Source: Atrichornis clamosus
Lineage: Eukaryota > Chordata > Aves > Passeriformes > Menuridae
DNA length: 64,000 bases
Assembly (NCBI GenBank): GCA_013400975.1
Contig: WBMZ01000342.1
Span: 356,802-420,801, forward strand
Direction of reading: 5' to 3'
Shown: piece by piece, positions 26,301 through 41,300 of the stretch
Position numbering within the stretch: the first letter of the stretch is position 1
How the letters are laid out: every line of letters begins with the position of its first letter
Translations under genes and position numbers: made by a program
The notes under the pieces: generated by a model
Told to the model about the DNA's origin: nothing
Database searches by the model: none
The model's input: the letters and a program-made list of their open reading frames with translations, nothing else

Positions 26301-29300
26301 ACAGCTTCGTCTGGAGAAAAAGCAAAAAGAAATTATTAATCTGCCAATATTGTACTAGAACTACCAGCATGCATGAGCTACCAGAACTACTACTACATGC
26401 ATGTGGCTACAATAAATATATAAATCTTTGCCATACTAAAGAATCCTGGGTTAGGGGATCCCACGTGCTGCAGACGACACTGAAGTGGCTGCAGCGTTTT
26501 AATTGAGCTCTGTAGAAGATCACAGTGGTGTTATCCTCATGAGAGAGCTGTGAGGTGCCGGAAGCCCAGGGGCTGTACCATACTTGCGTGAAGTGGACCA
26601 CATTGCCACACTTGGCGTTAACACAGAGGCGTGTCCTGCAGACCGCGCGGGCCCCGACACGCAATGAGCCGCCTGCGTCGGAGCAGGCGCACCAGGAACG
26701 GTGCATTTTCTACAGCCAAGGTGCCTGTCTGCCTACTGGGGTGACAGCAAGCATCATTCCAGCTGCACGACTTGTAGGCTAAGCAAGCAGTTAAAAAAAC
26801 CCCAGCAGTGCAGCCAGGATAATTATCTTTCGTCTCACATGAGTTCAAAAGCAGGGCTTTCCCACTGCCACTCTGTTTTCTTAGCCGTCTGCTCCAGAAC
26901 CACTTTGGCTGTTGGTGGTTTATGTGGAAAATTAAAGGGGGAATGACTGTCACAGCTTCATTGACATCTAGGGATTGTTTTATATGCTAAGTCATTCATA
27001 TCTTTCACAATTTAAAAGCATGATGACTTCATATACATAAGAGCCATACAGGACTGCCTGCATGTTTGCAAATAAGTGTTAGAATTCATGACCATCTTTT
27101 TTTCTCATGCCAAAGATGATTAAATAATTCCATTTTCTCCAAGCACTTTCCCTGTAAATAGAAATGCCTCTGCCTCTATCTGTTAATTGCTAATAGACAG
27201 GAGTCCACAGATACCTATATGTTGCAAGCTTTTATTTGTTAACTATTGAAAATTGCAATAGAAGAATCATAGAAAGAAATATTATGGGAAATTATTTTCT
27301 GTCAACTCTCTATACATTTGCAAATAATAAGTAACATTTCAACTCTGCCTAGGGACTCCTTGTAAAGAACGTTACTGAGCTATTACAACTTCAGGTCAAG
27401 AACGTATGTTTTCTTGGTACCACTTACTGTGTAAATATTGCCTACTTATCTCTTCCTGTCATGATGCTGTGGCTTTTTGGCTCACTGATACCTTACAAAG
27501 TATATGTATTTTACACACTCCAATGGCTTCATATCACTATAACCTACTTCATCAGCTAATGAAGACTGAAACCAGGCAATTTCTTTTCATTATACCTACA
27601 GCTGATGTTAAGTAAACATGGAAAGTGAAACAGAAATATTCTAAAACATGCTTGTATCATTTTATTACTTTGATTATGTCTCTCTGCATGACTGTATCCT
27701 CATCTGACTCTGACACTGTGTATTTCTTCTTTTCACTCATGTTAACATGTACATGAATTCTGCTAAATGGAAGACCTATTGGTTTGTGGGTTGGGTGTTT
27801 TTTAAACCTAACAAAAATTACATCCATTTAAAAACCACCTTAAGGACTTCAAAAAGCCAGTCTGTACCATGAAGTGTCTCTCTATAAAATTTTGTTTCGG
27901 GTTGGGAAGGAAGTTAGTGCATCCATTCACTGCTAGAGCTCATGAAATGGCATATCATGTAAGATCAGTGTACAATATATCTGAAACATCTGAAAGTGCA
28001 CCAACATTTGTATTTGAAAATAAGTCAGCATCCTGACCTGATAGACTCATGGTGTTCAGCTCTGGTTCTGTAGAGCACTGTAACACACATACTGTTTGAA
28101 TGAAGGGTGACACAGCAAAATCCACAAGTCCTGTAGGTGCTGACTTCAGAGAGAAATGCCAACCTGCCTCTCTTGAAAGTTAAGTCATGTCAGGAAAACA
28201 AGGCTAGCTCATCACAATCTTAAAAGCCTGATTTAAAAATCACACTTAAACAGACATACCAGTGCTTTCTTTTATTAGGTGTGCTTATGCTGTTTGGTGA
28301 AACATTTATTCCCTGTCCGTGACCGGTTGCGTCATGACTTGCTGTATCAGATAACAGAGCTATTCACAGTGCTGGGGACTTCGTGCTGTGTGCCTCTCAA
28401 AGTGTTTAGCAGTGGACACCCACGATAAGCAGGAGTTTACTTCCCAGCTCATATGCAATATTCCACTTGCAGAGTAAGTGTTGTCAGTAACGGTTTCAGC
28501 AAACGTAAGGCAAGATCAGAGTTGTCTTTGCAGAAGAATGGGAAACACATTCCTTAGTTTCTAGCAGGTGAAATACAACCCTCTTAATCAAGGTGTTCCA
28601 CTGCACATCTATTTCAAATTTGACACAATTTAAACTTGTGCATCTGCTGTTTCTGATTACAGTGCTATTCAGTGTTTGGATTTCAACACGGTGAGATGCC
28701 TGCAGTTGAAAACAAAGTATTTCCCTTTTTCTTCCCACGAAGCAGTGGTCCCATGGATGTACTTCAGCCTACTAGAAAACAAGCCCTGCTTATCTGTAAC
28801 AACCCAAGATAAAATACAGCCAGTTGGCATCCCATGTCACATCTTTTCAAGCTTGTTATGTTTTAAAGCAAATAGGCCAAATTCCTTCCCAGTGTAGCTT
28901 CATAGAAACCCATTGGTTTGATTCGGCAGGTAGCCAAATATAAACACTGTAATACAAAAGGTTCATTTGGAATCAAACATGGAAAACTTTTGAGTTAGAA
29001 TGAGACATGAAAATATTTGCTCAGTGGAATGAAGACATTGAAAGCCTTGGCTAGATTCACCTGAGGGTTTATACTAGTTCTTGTGCAAACTTCATGGTGG
29101 ATCAGAGCCACAGATACCCACAGGACCATGAAAGTAATGCAGGAGAACAGTGACCAAAGTCCACTTTGCTTCAGCGAGTTGTCAGCAGATGACCCCCAAA
29201 ATGGGACATGCTCACTGGGAAGATGAAGTGGTTGTAAGGTGAGCAATGACATAGCATACAGCCTTTCCTACAGGACATGGCACCGTTTTGAACATACATG

Positions 29301-32300
29301 AAACTCAGGTGATAATTAAACTTGCAGAAATCCAAGTCCTTTCTCCATCAGCTTCCATCTGCTAATAATTCCTCTGTTAAAATATGTTTCTTTAAAGGTC
29401 TAAGGTTTCTTTTTTCCAGTTCATATTTAAATGATGCAATGACAGGAGACACCCTAGGGTGTTACCACACTTCAAGAGGTGACTTCAAGGCCAGCAACAC
29501 TCCCTGTATGCAACACTATCTTGCAGTATTGTCTCATACCATTGTTCTTTGTTGCTTAAATATTTGGAGAGGTGTGTCATGCTTTCTGATTGCCCCTCAG
29601 CCTTTCAGAGAGCACAGAAGACAGATCTCTAGTGAAATAGTTCAGCACTTGACAGTGACTTCCAAATTCTTCACCCCAAGTTTGTCCAGACCAAGGCACT
29701 TAGCAGGACATACCAAATACCTCTCACACTTCTAGTGATTTTTTCAGTGGTAACCCCTATTATATACAATTTATTTTGATCCATTGTTGCTTCAAACTGC
29801 ATTTTAGGAAGAGGGACAAGACTGAACTCATGGAAAGAGATCCTAATTTTTAGATCAATATAAACCACTACAAACTCTGTTAAAGGCAGAACTGCCAAAA
29901 ATCAAATTCAGCTTTCTATGGTTCTTGGCATAGGGGAAGCTGCTCGAGTTTGGTTTCCATTAGTTATTTAGCACTTCTAGTATTTTTGTTGCTTCTGTTG
30001 CTTCATTCAATTAATTGCCAGGATCTTGAAGAATTTTATTCCATGGAGACAAATGCTGTATTATTTTTTCCAAGCACTGTAAAATCAGCAGGAGTTACTT
30101 GTATGCAATGTTATAATAGCATTTATGGTAATATGATATGTGTTTATTACTCAGTTAAAACTATGTCCGTGGCCAAGCTATGTCAAAATGATACTCTGAT
30201 CCTTCAATTGCCAATGAAAAAGTAATCATATGGTCCAATTTATGTGAGCATTGTTCCACACACACACTCCTACTTAAGGTCCTACTTATTAAATGCTGCC
30301 TTCTCGTTGGCTGCCAGCAATGAAAAGTAGAAATGCCTCCTTACATTAGTGTCCATTTTAGACACTTACTTGGCAGAAGCATTTCACATCTCTGTTTGCA
30401 GGTGTTTGTAAGCATCGCCCATCATAATGCTCAAGGACAAAAATGGTGTCTGTGACAGCCGAAGCACACTTTCAGATCCAGGCCTTAACAAAAGTGTAGT
30501 AAGTCGTAAAAATGTGGACCTACCTTTGAGTATCATGAATAAGAGCAAGCAGGCAGAGAGTAGCATCCATATGTTCATTACCTTCGACTTTCGAATGCTT
30601 GGCAGAGATGTGTCAAGTGTCTCATTCAGCCCTTCACTGCTGTGCAAACATCCGTGCTCAAATTTGAACTTCCCTCATAAAAAACTTAAGGAGAAAACAG
30701 CATTCTCTTAAAAGAGGACTGAAATCTCAGAGATCTGGCATAAGAGTGGACTTTAAGGTTCAGAGTAAGCCCCAAGTCATGCAGCAGATGGATCCAGTTA
30801 GCCTCAATTTAAATATGAGAACATTGGGCTGGTTTGGCAGAGAGATATTGCAGCAGGGGTGGGAACAGGGCCTTCAAGGAGAAAGTGTAGTAGTAGTCCC
30901 TAGTGCAGAATCTTGCAGAACTGAAATGTGTGTCTTGTTACTGAAATTAACTATCATTAAAGAGATATTTTGAATGTTGTACTAAAAGAAAGGTGCAGGA
31001 TGGATCCTCCCCAGCTGCAAGCAGTATCAGGTAACATCATGACTTAAAAAAACCAAAATATGCAAATTTCTTTCCCTTTGGTTGGGCTTCATCAGCAAGT
31101 ACCCAAACTTTTATTGTATCAGTGCAGAAAAACCATCAAATCTCAGTGTGATTATTTGGCTAAAGGAATTTCTCCTTATAAAACAGAAGCTTCTGTCTTC
31201 GCACATGTGAGGACACTGCTACCATACTGTAGAGAACAACTGGAATAAAAGAAATTAATAACCATATTGAAGAAAGAGAAAGGTGGCTCATTTTTTTCTT
31301 TTTTTTTTTTCTGAAAGCTGATGCTTGCAGTAACAGAATCATCTAAAACCATGTGCTTCCAATGTATTCCAACTGATTTTGTAGAAATAGGCCTGTTTTT
31401 CAGAGGTCTTAGAATTTTACAATGCAATACTAATTTTTAAATAAAAATAATTTTTATCTTTAAATAGCAATGTCTCCTCTTCAAAATGCGCTAATAGTCC
31501 TCTTAGATAACCTGAAGATTGTAGAAGTACAGTGGCAACACTGGTTTATTTTCTGTGGATACAGGCAAGATATTCATTGCTTATTTTAAACTCCCAGTTT
31601 CTAATTACACTCTTTGGTTTAAATTCAGTAATTATGATTAAAAGAACAAAAGAGTGAAAGAAGATGTATTGCTTGCTATCTCTTTCCCATTCTGTAATTC
31701 AGGCCCTACTTCATCCCCGCCAGTGCTTTTGGTTCCATCCCATTAGTGCTTTATTACATGTAGCCTGACCTAGGTCTTGAAGAGGCATTGTTTGCACACA
31801 AACAAGCGGGTGTTAAAGCTCCTTTCATCGTCTAAATGACACATAAGCATCTCTAGGACCTTCAGTGAGAACACCTACTCTCAAGAGAGAGACATCCCAT
31901 CTATTTTCTAAGTGCATTCCCTATTCCTGCCCATTTTGTCCTTGTGTATGTAGGGCACAGCAGTTTTCTCCATCACTTAGTCTTTGTTTCTCCTCATCCA
32001 TGCTGTTCCCCAATATCTGTAGGGTTAAATACCAAGGTAAAAAGATAAGGTCAGTCCCTTTGTCTCTGTTTCTAGCTACCCAGCACGTGATGCTCAGTGA
32101 TTTAGCAGACACAGAGGCATAGCTGGCTTTGCTGACTCTGATCTCTGCCACTCAGGGACCCCTCACCATCCAGCTGTATCTTTATGGGAACTATGGCAGA
32201 AGAAAAATGCATTTGTGTAACTGGGCAAAACACAGTGGGAGGGATTTGGGGCTCGTTCCAGGGTGTATGAGTTCATTAGCCTCACAAAGGGACAGCTTGG

Positions 32301-35300
32301 ATTCCCTGTCAGTTGGGGCAGAAATAAGATTAGAGATGCAGGTTAAAGAGATCTCTGCTGCCACTTGAAGGAAGGGTGACATTTCAGGTGAAGGGCTGGT
32401 CAGACTACCATAGGTGCAGTGGAGGAGGTCTGGACTGTGCAATAAGAGACTTAGGGTCTGCACTCATGGTCTATTTAGAACATAGGAGCTGGATAAGGTC
32501 TGTTGAGCTGGCAAAAATGTGTTCCTTTACAACTCCCCTACCCCAGGCTGGTACACTCATAATTTTCCGAAACAATTGTTGTTTACACTGAAGTTTTCCA
32601 CGTTTGGTCTTTCTCCAAAACCAAATGTCATTGTCAGGTTTTAGCAGAAGCCCTGCTGTTGCTGCTTGGGTGGGCACATGTAGGGAACAAGGATCTTTTT
32701 CAAACATCTGAATTTTATCATGCAGTCAGAAAAAAAGACTGAAGTCTGGTAGTTGGAATGAATGAAATTATTTGCTAATACTAAGCACAGATGAGCTTTT
32801 GCAGGCCAGCATGAAATATATATTACTTTAACCCATTTGGTTAAGGTCAAGAATGCAGTGACCCAATGTCCTGGCTGGTTACAGACATGCTGTCCCTCCA
32901 TGGAGAACTGATTTGAATATTGAGCTATGGTTCAGTGTTGTTGATTTCAACATGTGATGGATCAACCCACAATTTAAGAGCAACCTCAATTGTCCAGAGA
33001 ATTTGCAAGCCCTCCTGGCAGAGTTGTGCAAAACCAGAGGGTTAGTTTGTTTTGTTTTGTTTAGTGGGGTTGTAACCCTGCCAAGCAAAGGGGCAGACTG
33101 CACATCAGTAAGGACAATTTTTTTTTCAATTTTTATGCTCTGCTGAGATCAAAACAAGCTTCAAGAGCAGATCTTTAAGTTTTTGGGAAAATTAATTTTG
33201 GTAACATGTCTCTTTAAGGTGTTTGCTTACTATACAGTTCAGATTCCTACTACATACTCTTGGATAAATCTGACTTTTTATTTGAGGCTTGCTCTGCAAC
33301 CCTAGGAAAGTGGTTTCACCTCTTTTCCTGTCTCAGACAAGAGGACAAGAATTAGAAATAATCTGACACCAAATACTGTGTAAAGATAAGAAATTACTGT
33401 TGTTATTATAGAAATATGGAACTATGTGAGTACTACAAATCATGGCTTTATTACTATCATTACTGTTATTGAATTAGTGGTTGTGAAAAAGATCTATAAT
33501 GTAAGAGTAAATAGACAACTGAAAAGAATATTTTGTTTGACTGAAAAGGAAGAGAAAAGCATCAGACAATTAAGAATTCTTTTTATGGTCCAGTCCAAGA
33601 AGAATATTCGATGAAGTTATATTGGTGATAATAAAATTATCTTCCTGGTAGCAAAATTTGAGATATTCCTGCTATCATTCCTCCTTATTCTTATTATCTA
33701 CTTCCACCTAAGTAGCAAACCAGTAAGTTCCCTGAGTCAGTTTGTACCCAAAGCGAACATCAGCATCCTGCTTGAAAGCATTCCAGATGTAACCAGGGTC
33801 GTAAAACAGAACAGAAAGTTGATGGTTTTACTGTGATGCACATTACAATCAAGTAGTTATCTGATGGATCATCTGCTTTTTATGATCCATGATGAGAAAT
33901 ATAGCTGTCATATGAGGAATAGATTTCTCATCGTAAAACTTACCTCTGTAATTTCAGCACCTGAATAAGTGCTGCCTCAGGTGCTGATTGTACTAGTAAA
34001 CACTGTCTGAAGAGTGATTTCCCCATCTGTTTCTCCTCCTTCCAACTAAATGCACAGTTTGGCAACAAGTGTGTTTCTGCAGTTCCCTCTCGTTCAGCAG
34101 CTGCTGCTATTAAAGATCTCACATGAGGAGGTTCCTGTTGGATAGCTGCTGATGCAGGAGTTCACCTGGGGAAAGAAAAGCCTTGTATGTAGGTCAGTGT
34201 TTCTGCAGATAGCTAGTGAAGCAATCTCTCACGGGAATGTTAACTCTCTTGTGGTGCAGATCGCTTCAAGTCACTGCTGCCTCTGGAAGGGGCTGAATTC
34301 ATGTACGTCATTCTGCTCGGGTTTCCAGCGTAATACGTGAGAGAAAAGCTCCTAATTTATGTAGGTTTTGTATCTCTGCATTTGCTAGGCACTTAACTTG
34401 GCATTTGGGTTAGGTGTCTAAAACTAGAGCTCTAAAACCTCTTGTACCATACTTATGTACAGCGTTTCCTCAATGGAAGAAAACAAGATACACACTGAAG
34501 ATGTAGATCAAAACATGCAGAAAGTTGCAATGATTTCACCACTATCCATAGGACTTCTGGTATAAATCAAATGGCTCTTAAAAGTGAGGAAACCTCTTCA
34601 TCTAATGTGATGATTGAACCACAGGAACAAATTTTCCTCTCGGATTTGTGTTGTGGACCCCCTATGTTAGGGAGAGGTTATATGTTTCAGCGTGCTGACA
34701 GACACTATTACATACTGTGCTTTATTCACCCCTGTCCCGCCCCTGGCCTCCACTAGCCCTTTGCACCTCGGAATCCCTCTGCCTTTGGCACTTCTGCTGG
34801 TGAGACTCCCAGATGGGGGTGTGGTTTAGCTAAAATGGGTGCTTTTCACCAGAAGAATAAATTATTCCTATACTACTGTCTGAAAAGGGTGGATCTGGAG
34901 CCAATTTAGTGAGCATAAGTTACAATTGACTTTGGAAGTAATAACTTATGCTTTGAGCTTCCTTAGATGTATAGCCAAGGAGCTGTCTGACTGCATGTGT
35001 TTTTACACATCTTTCAGCTAAATTAGAAATCTAAGTGCAAAACCTAATTTGTGGAGATATCTTGGAGATTTCTGACCTTACCAGAAACACATTGAGTCCA
35101 CAAACCAGCCAGAGGGTCTCCTGGTTTCATCTACCTCTTTTTTTTTTAATTTTTATTGCCACATATGGCACATTGCTAAATGGTAAATGGAGTTTATTAT
35201 ATCGTAATGAATGAATCTGAGTATAATTTGCCCCAGTCCTGGCAAGCAAACTCTGCTGAAAAGCTGGTTAGTGAAAGGAGCCAACTTCACTGAACACCCT

Positions 35301-38300
35301 CTTCAGAAATGTGACCAAAGACTAATGTATATTCATACATGTTGAAGGTAGAAAAGCCTTTGGAAAGCAGAAAATGGGGATTGCACTGAGCTGAGGAATA
35401 GGAAGACAAGGGGTGGAGCCTTTGAGGAGACGGGGGAAAAGGTAATGGTGAAAAAAGAACAAAACAGTAGTAGAAAAACATCGAATTGAAGATAAAAATA
35501 ACCATGAATTGGAGTTACTGAGAATGTCCAATGACACTTGGTCAAAGGAGGAACCAAGCTGGCTATGCATCCAATGCTATCTCTTGATGCTGAGAAAGAA
35601 AGAGCTTAAACCAAGCCTGGAAGCCAAGGAGAGAGTTTGCTGTTGAGCTTAGTGGTCTTTACATCACGTTAGTGGAAAAAGGACTAACTCAAGCAGACAT
35701 ATTAAGAGCAAGAATAATGGCACATGGGGACAGTTCATTTCTTCCTACTGTCAAATTTATGAGTTTAGCCTGGTAGGATGCTACCAGCAGTGATGATGAA
35801 CATTACAAACCTTGGCTCTCTTTAGCCCGCTCAGTCACTTCTTGGCCAGGTTCCTGATGGTTTCAGTGGGAGATTGCATGAGAATGTGCAAGGCCCTCCT
35901 CCCCAGAAATAGCAATTCCCCTCAAAAATATTGTTAGATAGCATGAGCAGGTGTATTGAATTGCTGGCATACTTTTAGTACACTAGTTAGCACCTCTGAT
36001 GAGGTCAGTTAAACAATTTCAGCCTTCAGTATAGAAACTGAAGCACTTAGGGTTTGTGGGAAGAAGAGCTTTATTTCAGAGAGGTGCTGAAATTTGTATG
36101 AAAATACATAACTTGAGGCACATACATGAGCAAAAATTACCTAATGAGAACAAGAACCATCTCTAAATGTTCTTTTAATATGTGGATTTGAATGTGTTCA
36201 ACATTATGTATGTTGCTACACTTATTTTTCTTCTTATGTAGACAGGCACGAGTCTTTCCTGAATTGTACTTTGTCTAATTCATACCCATGCAAAACACAG
36301 ACCAAGTGGGAGTAAATCAAGTGGATTGCACCTTTTAGTTAAATATGTGAATAACTATTCTGAATGTAAAGCAGCTGAAAACAGTGCTGCTCTTACCTAA
36401 CATTTGTGTCTGTGCTATCATGAAGGATCACGCATTTCACACAGTCCCTACACAATAAGAATTGCAGATGACAAATGTCCCTTACTCATGGAGCTGGTCA
36501 TTTTTGTATGCAATTACCAGAATTGCATGCTCAGTTCCAGTAACCGTGTGCACAAAAATAGGCTGCGACAGCCTGCTTACAGTTGTTAATAACATGGTCC
36601 AAAGTCTCAATCTTTATTGTTTTGCTGTTTTGTGCTGGTTTTGTAAGAGAACTGAGCTAGGAATTAGTTTGGTTGTTGACTATTTGAGCAAAAGGAGGCA
36701 TACATCTACATGTGCTGCCGAGGTGGCAGGACTGCAGAATTTCTGCACTGACCTGCATATGGTTCAAATACTGAACTTGGTATAATGAGCTGATGGGTCA
36801 GAAGAGACATACTGCACCAGGTGGCCAGTTGTAGTGCGTGGCTCAAATAAGGAACAAACAGCTTCTGAAATTTTACGTTTATAATCCTTTAACATCCACG
36901 CATCTCAAACGATCAGCTTCAGAGTGAGGCATAAGTCTTTGCCATAAGCGATTCGGAGTCAGCCTGCAGTAGTTGAGGAATACTTAATTGGAATTTCTCT
37001 TTTTTGCATATCACATTTCTCATCAGTTCTAGTACGTGTCTTTTTTCCCGCCTCTTTGCCTTAAAGGACTCATGAAGGAAATAATTAAAAAGTACGAAGA
37101 GGAAAACTGTCTGAGCAGAAGGGGCAGAAATCCAAGGTGCTGTAGGGAGTTGCCCCAAACGCTCTTTTGGATGATTATTAATTTTTTCTTACTATTATTT
37201 ATGATGCTGTTTATGTTTAATTACTCATGTTTTCCTAACCTGTGTGACAGGCATAATTTGAAGAGCAGTAGTAATGATCAAGCTGTGGAAGTGCCAGCTG
37301 CTGCCTACGTGCTCAAGCAAGCATAGAGCAGGCAGTGTCAGGAGACAACTGTCTCTTGATTAGATCTGAACTTCTTTTTTTTCACGTTGATGAAAATGAT
37401 CCTGACTGTTATTACTTAAATATAAACTATGCCAAAAGATGCTATGAAAAGTCAGAGCTTTCTCAGTTCACTGCCTGTATGGAATAATAAGTTCATGGGA
37501 CTTTACTGTTGTATATGCTGTTAAAATGTGTACTGGTTTAGTTTTAAAAGATACAATTGGTCTTTTTGAGTATTTTTCATCTGAAAATTAAGCCTTTAGA
37601 GCAGAAAAAACAACCCAATAAACTCATAAGTTCTGTTACTCTCAAGTCAATCATAGGAGCCTGGGCGAGGGAAAGTTGAGCAAGCGATGAATTTTTTAAT
37701 ATTACTAGGAGTATTTGATTTTTACATGACAGAAGCTATAAAAGAAAATCCAGGGGCAGAAATAGAAGTGAAACTTTAGACAAATGAGGACTACGTGGCT
37801 AAATAGGTCACCTGCTGCATCAAGGTGCTATATGACCACACCCCCTTGGAGCAGTTTCCTGCTGGGGGGCTGCTCACTACAAACCAATGGCAAGGACTGA
37901 CTCAGGGCAAATTGTGCCTGCCAGATGCAGTGTGATGTGAATGCTTTGGCTTTTTCACCAGCAGTAAGCTCTACATCAGAGAGAAGTGGTAAGATACAGC
38001 CTGAGTTCTCTTCTTGCTCCTCCCTCTCATTCCAAGGTGTCATCCTGCCTCCACCTTCATAAAATGGGGTTGACAGTGCTTTCTTCCCCTTGTAATGTCA
38101 TTACTGTTGCTAAATCATATAAAATCCATATCTTCTCTGGTGGTCCTTCATTGTCATTGCAGTGCTGCTGTGAAGCAATCTTGTTTTGTCTAAGTGGTAA
38201 TACATCTAGTTGAAGTCTTGCTCAGGTTACAAGTGGAATGAAGCTGCCAAGACCTTGATCTAGCTTTCTTCAGCTGCTTTTTAGATTCTAAGAAGATACA

Positions 38301-41300
38301 TGTAAGTTCTGTCATTCATAGCTTTATGTGTTGATATGTATTGCTGTTACTTGGAATGCATCAAAGAAAGTAAATAATGTTTCATTGGAGACCTGCAATG
38401 AAAAGGAGATGCAAGCTGTAGATGAATTCTAATACAATATTCTAGTAGGTGATACTTGACTTTGATAAATTTTCAGAGAAAGGGCTGCCATTTCTATGTT
38501 TGTGCAGTGCATAATGGGACCCTTACCTGGCATCTCTGCCCGGCCAAAACATGAATGAAAAATAGGATTGCTTGTCTGAGGAACAGCTCTGTCTTTCACA
38601 TTGAAACTTGGCAATAAATGATTCCTGTGTGAGTGGTCTCAAGAGACACTTTCCTTGTAAAGGAATCAAGTGATTGATGAGGCATCTCACATTTAAACAT
38701 TATACAGGTGAAAGCACTGGAGTATTCTGAGCCTGTACCTACTGCTGTGTGTGCCTGAACAGTTTGCTTGCTTTTTAATTGTGGAACTAAAGAAGGTTTG
38801 GTAAGTAAGGCAGGACCATTAGAGAATGCTAACTGTTTTCCTTCTGTAATGCTTTCTCATGTTTGACCGCTGCAGGGTGAAGTAATGAAGAAATTTTTGG
38901 TAACAGATCCAAAATTCCTTTCTTGTTTAATTGAAAGTATTTAAGAGAAGAAGGTCATAGAGAGGACAGATTTCAAGAAGTGGTATATGCATTTGGTGAT
39001 GCTTTGGAAAGAAACAGAGCATATTAGCCATGCTTTTAAAGTATATATGGTGAATGCACTGCTAAATCTGTGGAATTTAATAGGCAGCTTTTGTGAATTG
39101 TAACAGCAGTCAATGAATCTGCTTTTCACCCTTACTGAAACTGGCACTGTGAGCTTTAGGAGGTCTTACTGCTTTTTTAAAACTTGTTTCAACATAGTTT
39201 CAACCCTGTCAGCAAATCTCTGCTGTGTTACTGGTAATATGAATTGTATCTCAGAACCCTGCAATATTCTACACAAAATCCTGAGTGAAAACAAAGCTGG
39301 CACTGGTATATGGTGGAGTACCACTGGAAAAGAAAAAGGAACAAGTCTGTGATGATACAAAGAGAATACCTGGGGAAAAGAAATGGAAAAAATATTCAAG
39401 TGAAAAGAACACTATAGTAGAAATGAAGAGAACAAAATCTCTGTATGAGGTGACATATTTTGAGGATGAAGGAGAGATAAGAAAGTAAGGTTTAAGATGA
39501 TGTTTGTTTATTGCAGGAGATTGTTGCTCAAAAGAGAAATGGGACAAGCTTGAATGAAAGAGAGAGATCGGGAGACACATCAAATTAGGGAAGAAAAATG
39601 TCTTACAATAAAAAGATAAATGGGATTTCACAGGAAAATTAATTCACCAAAATATGGGAAAGATTTAAATAATAAAGAAAGTGAGACAAATTAAATAGCA
39701 AGGTAAGGGAAGGATGGATGAAAACAAAATACTGATCTTCAAAAGAAAATAAAATAGCTGTATTCATTTTATTGATTTATTGGAAGATTTTGTGTTGCAT
39801 TTAACGTCTGCTAAGAGAGAAAGTGAAAGATGTAATAGGAAAAACTATTATTTTTTTTCCCAGGCTTTCCTGTGCAGTAAATGTAATAGGAAGTTACTTT
39901 TATTAACCAAGATCAGAGAATGTGCAACAACAAACTACCAAGAATGGTGTGGAAAATCCAGTTATTTTTCCAGTCAGACCAGAAGAACCTGTGGACATTG
40001 ACCAGCAGGAGCCTAAGGGTCAGATTAGTAAGCAGCAGGATCAGTGAATGGGATGGCTGTTGGAATCTGTGCATCTTTAAAAACACACCAACAAACTGAC
40101 ATTCCAGTCAAAAAGAAACCTTGAACACCATGTAGCTGATACTTGTAGCCGTTCATTAATTGCTTTGTGGTCTTTTGTCTACCTAATCAACACAAACTGC
40201 AGAGTTGCTTGATTTCATTTGCAAATGTGAAACCAATTGATTTTACGGCAATATACTGCTTGCTGAGCAGTATTTTTCCATCAAGACAGTCAGGTTACAC
40301 TAGTCACCAAAAACTGATGAGCCGGAACAGTGAGAGCCTTGGGCAGACAGACAGGGTCTTTGGCAGAGCGTTTTGGAGTTTGTCAGGGGGAATGCACCCC
40401 TCAGGTCAGTGTAGCCGTGATGCTGAGTGTGCTGGGAGGACTTTATCCTTTCAAAAGCTATGACAAGCTGTGGCAATACTCAGCCCACATCCCTAACGTG
40501 CTTGCTGTGAGACGAGGCAGTGGGGAGCAAAGTGCCTCTATTTGCAGCAATAATAGCACGTGTTTCATCTGTAAAGGAGATATTAGTTGCCTACCTTGCC
40601 CAGACTTAACCAGTGACCAGTGTTTTATCTTAACAGGCTTGGTTGAACACATATGCAGAGTAAAAAAATGTTTGTTTACGGACAGGAAATGCATAAGCTT
40701 TTTAATGGATAAAGCGTGAGTTTGAAGCATTGTTGTGCTTTGTGGTGTGCTAGTACCTGCAAAGGGTTCTTCTTTGTAGTGTCCTACTTGGACTCATGCA
40801 CTAAAGCTTTCATCAAAGCAAGTCTGATTATTTTGCACATGGTTTTCCTGAAAGGATGTTATGATTTTCTAGATGTTTGGTGGCTGGTGATAAATTAGGC
40901 TTTTATGATGTCATGTGAAAGGCCACTGCTTGTACTTCCTTCTCTATCAAGTGCACTGGGGAATACATTTGGGGCATACTCAGCATCAGAAATTATCCTA
41001 CCTTGTTTTATTTTTAACCCTTTTGTGGACTCTTGCTCATTTTGTAACTGTGTTCAGGCAAGGATAGCTTCACTTTTACAGACAGGAGCCTCACGGTATC
41101 GTGTTCTGAGTCCTTTCCATATGGGGAGTTGGAATTTTTTTTTTCCCCTTGGGTATAAAGATCTCAGTCTTTGAGCTCCCTTTAAGCCTTTCACAGCTTA
41201 AACTCTCTCCAGATATTTTGTCTTGAAAAGGGTTTTCAGATCAGATGGGGGTTTTATTGAGAAATTGGAATGCAGTGAGGGTGGGGGATAAGGTGATGCG

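Noticed and set aside
29950..30225. 91-codon frame that looks like a secreted small protein with a hydrophobic signal-like start
   Set aside because: The apparent start is a TTG, not an ATG. The first real in-frame ATG lies after the hydrophobic stretch. The leucine-rich run comes from T-rich DNA.
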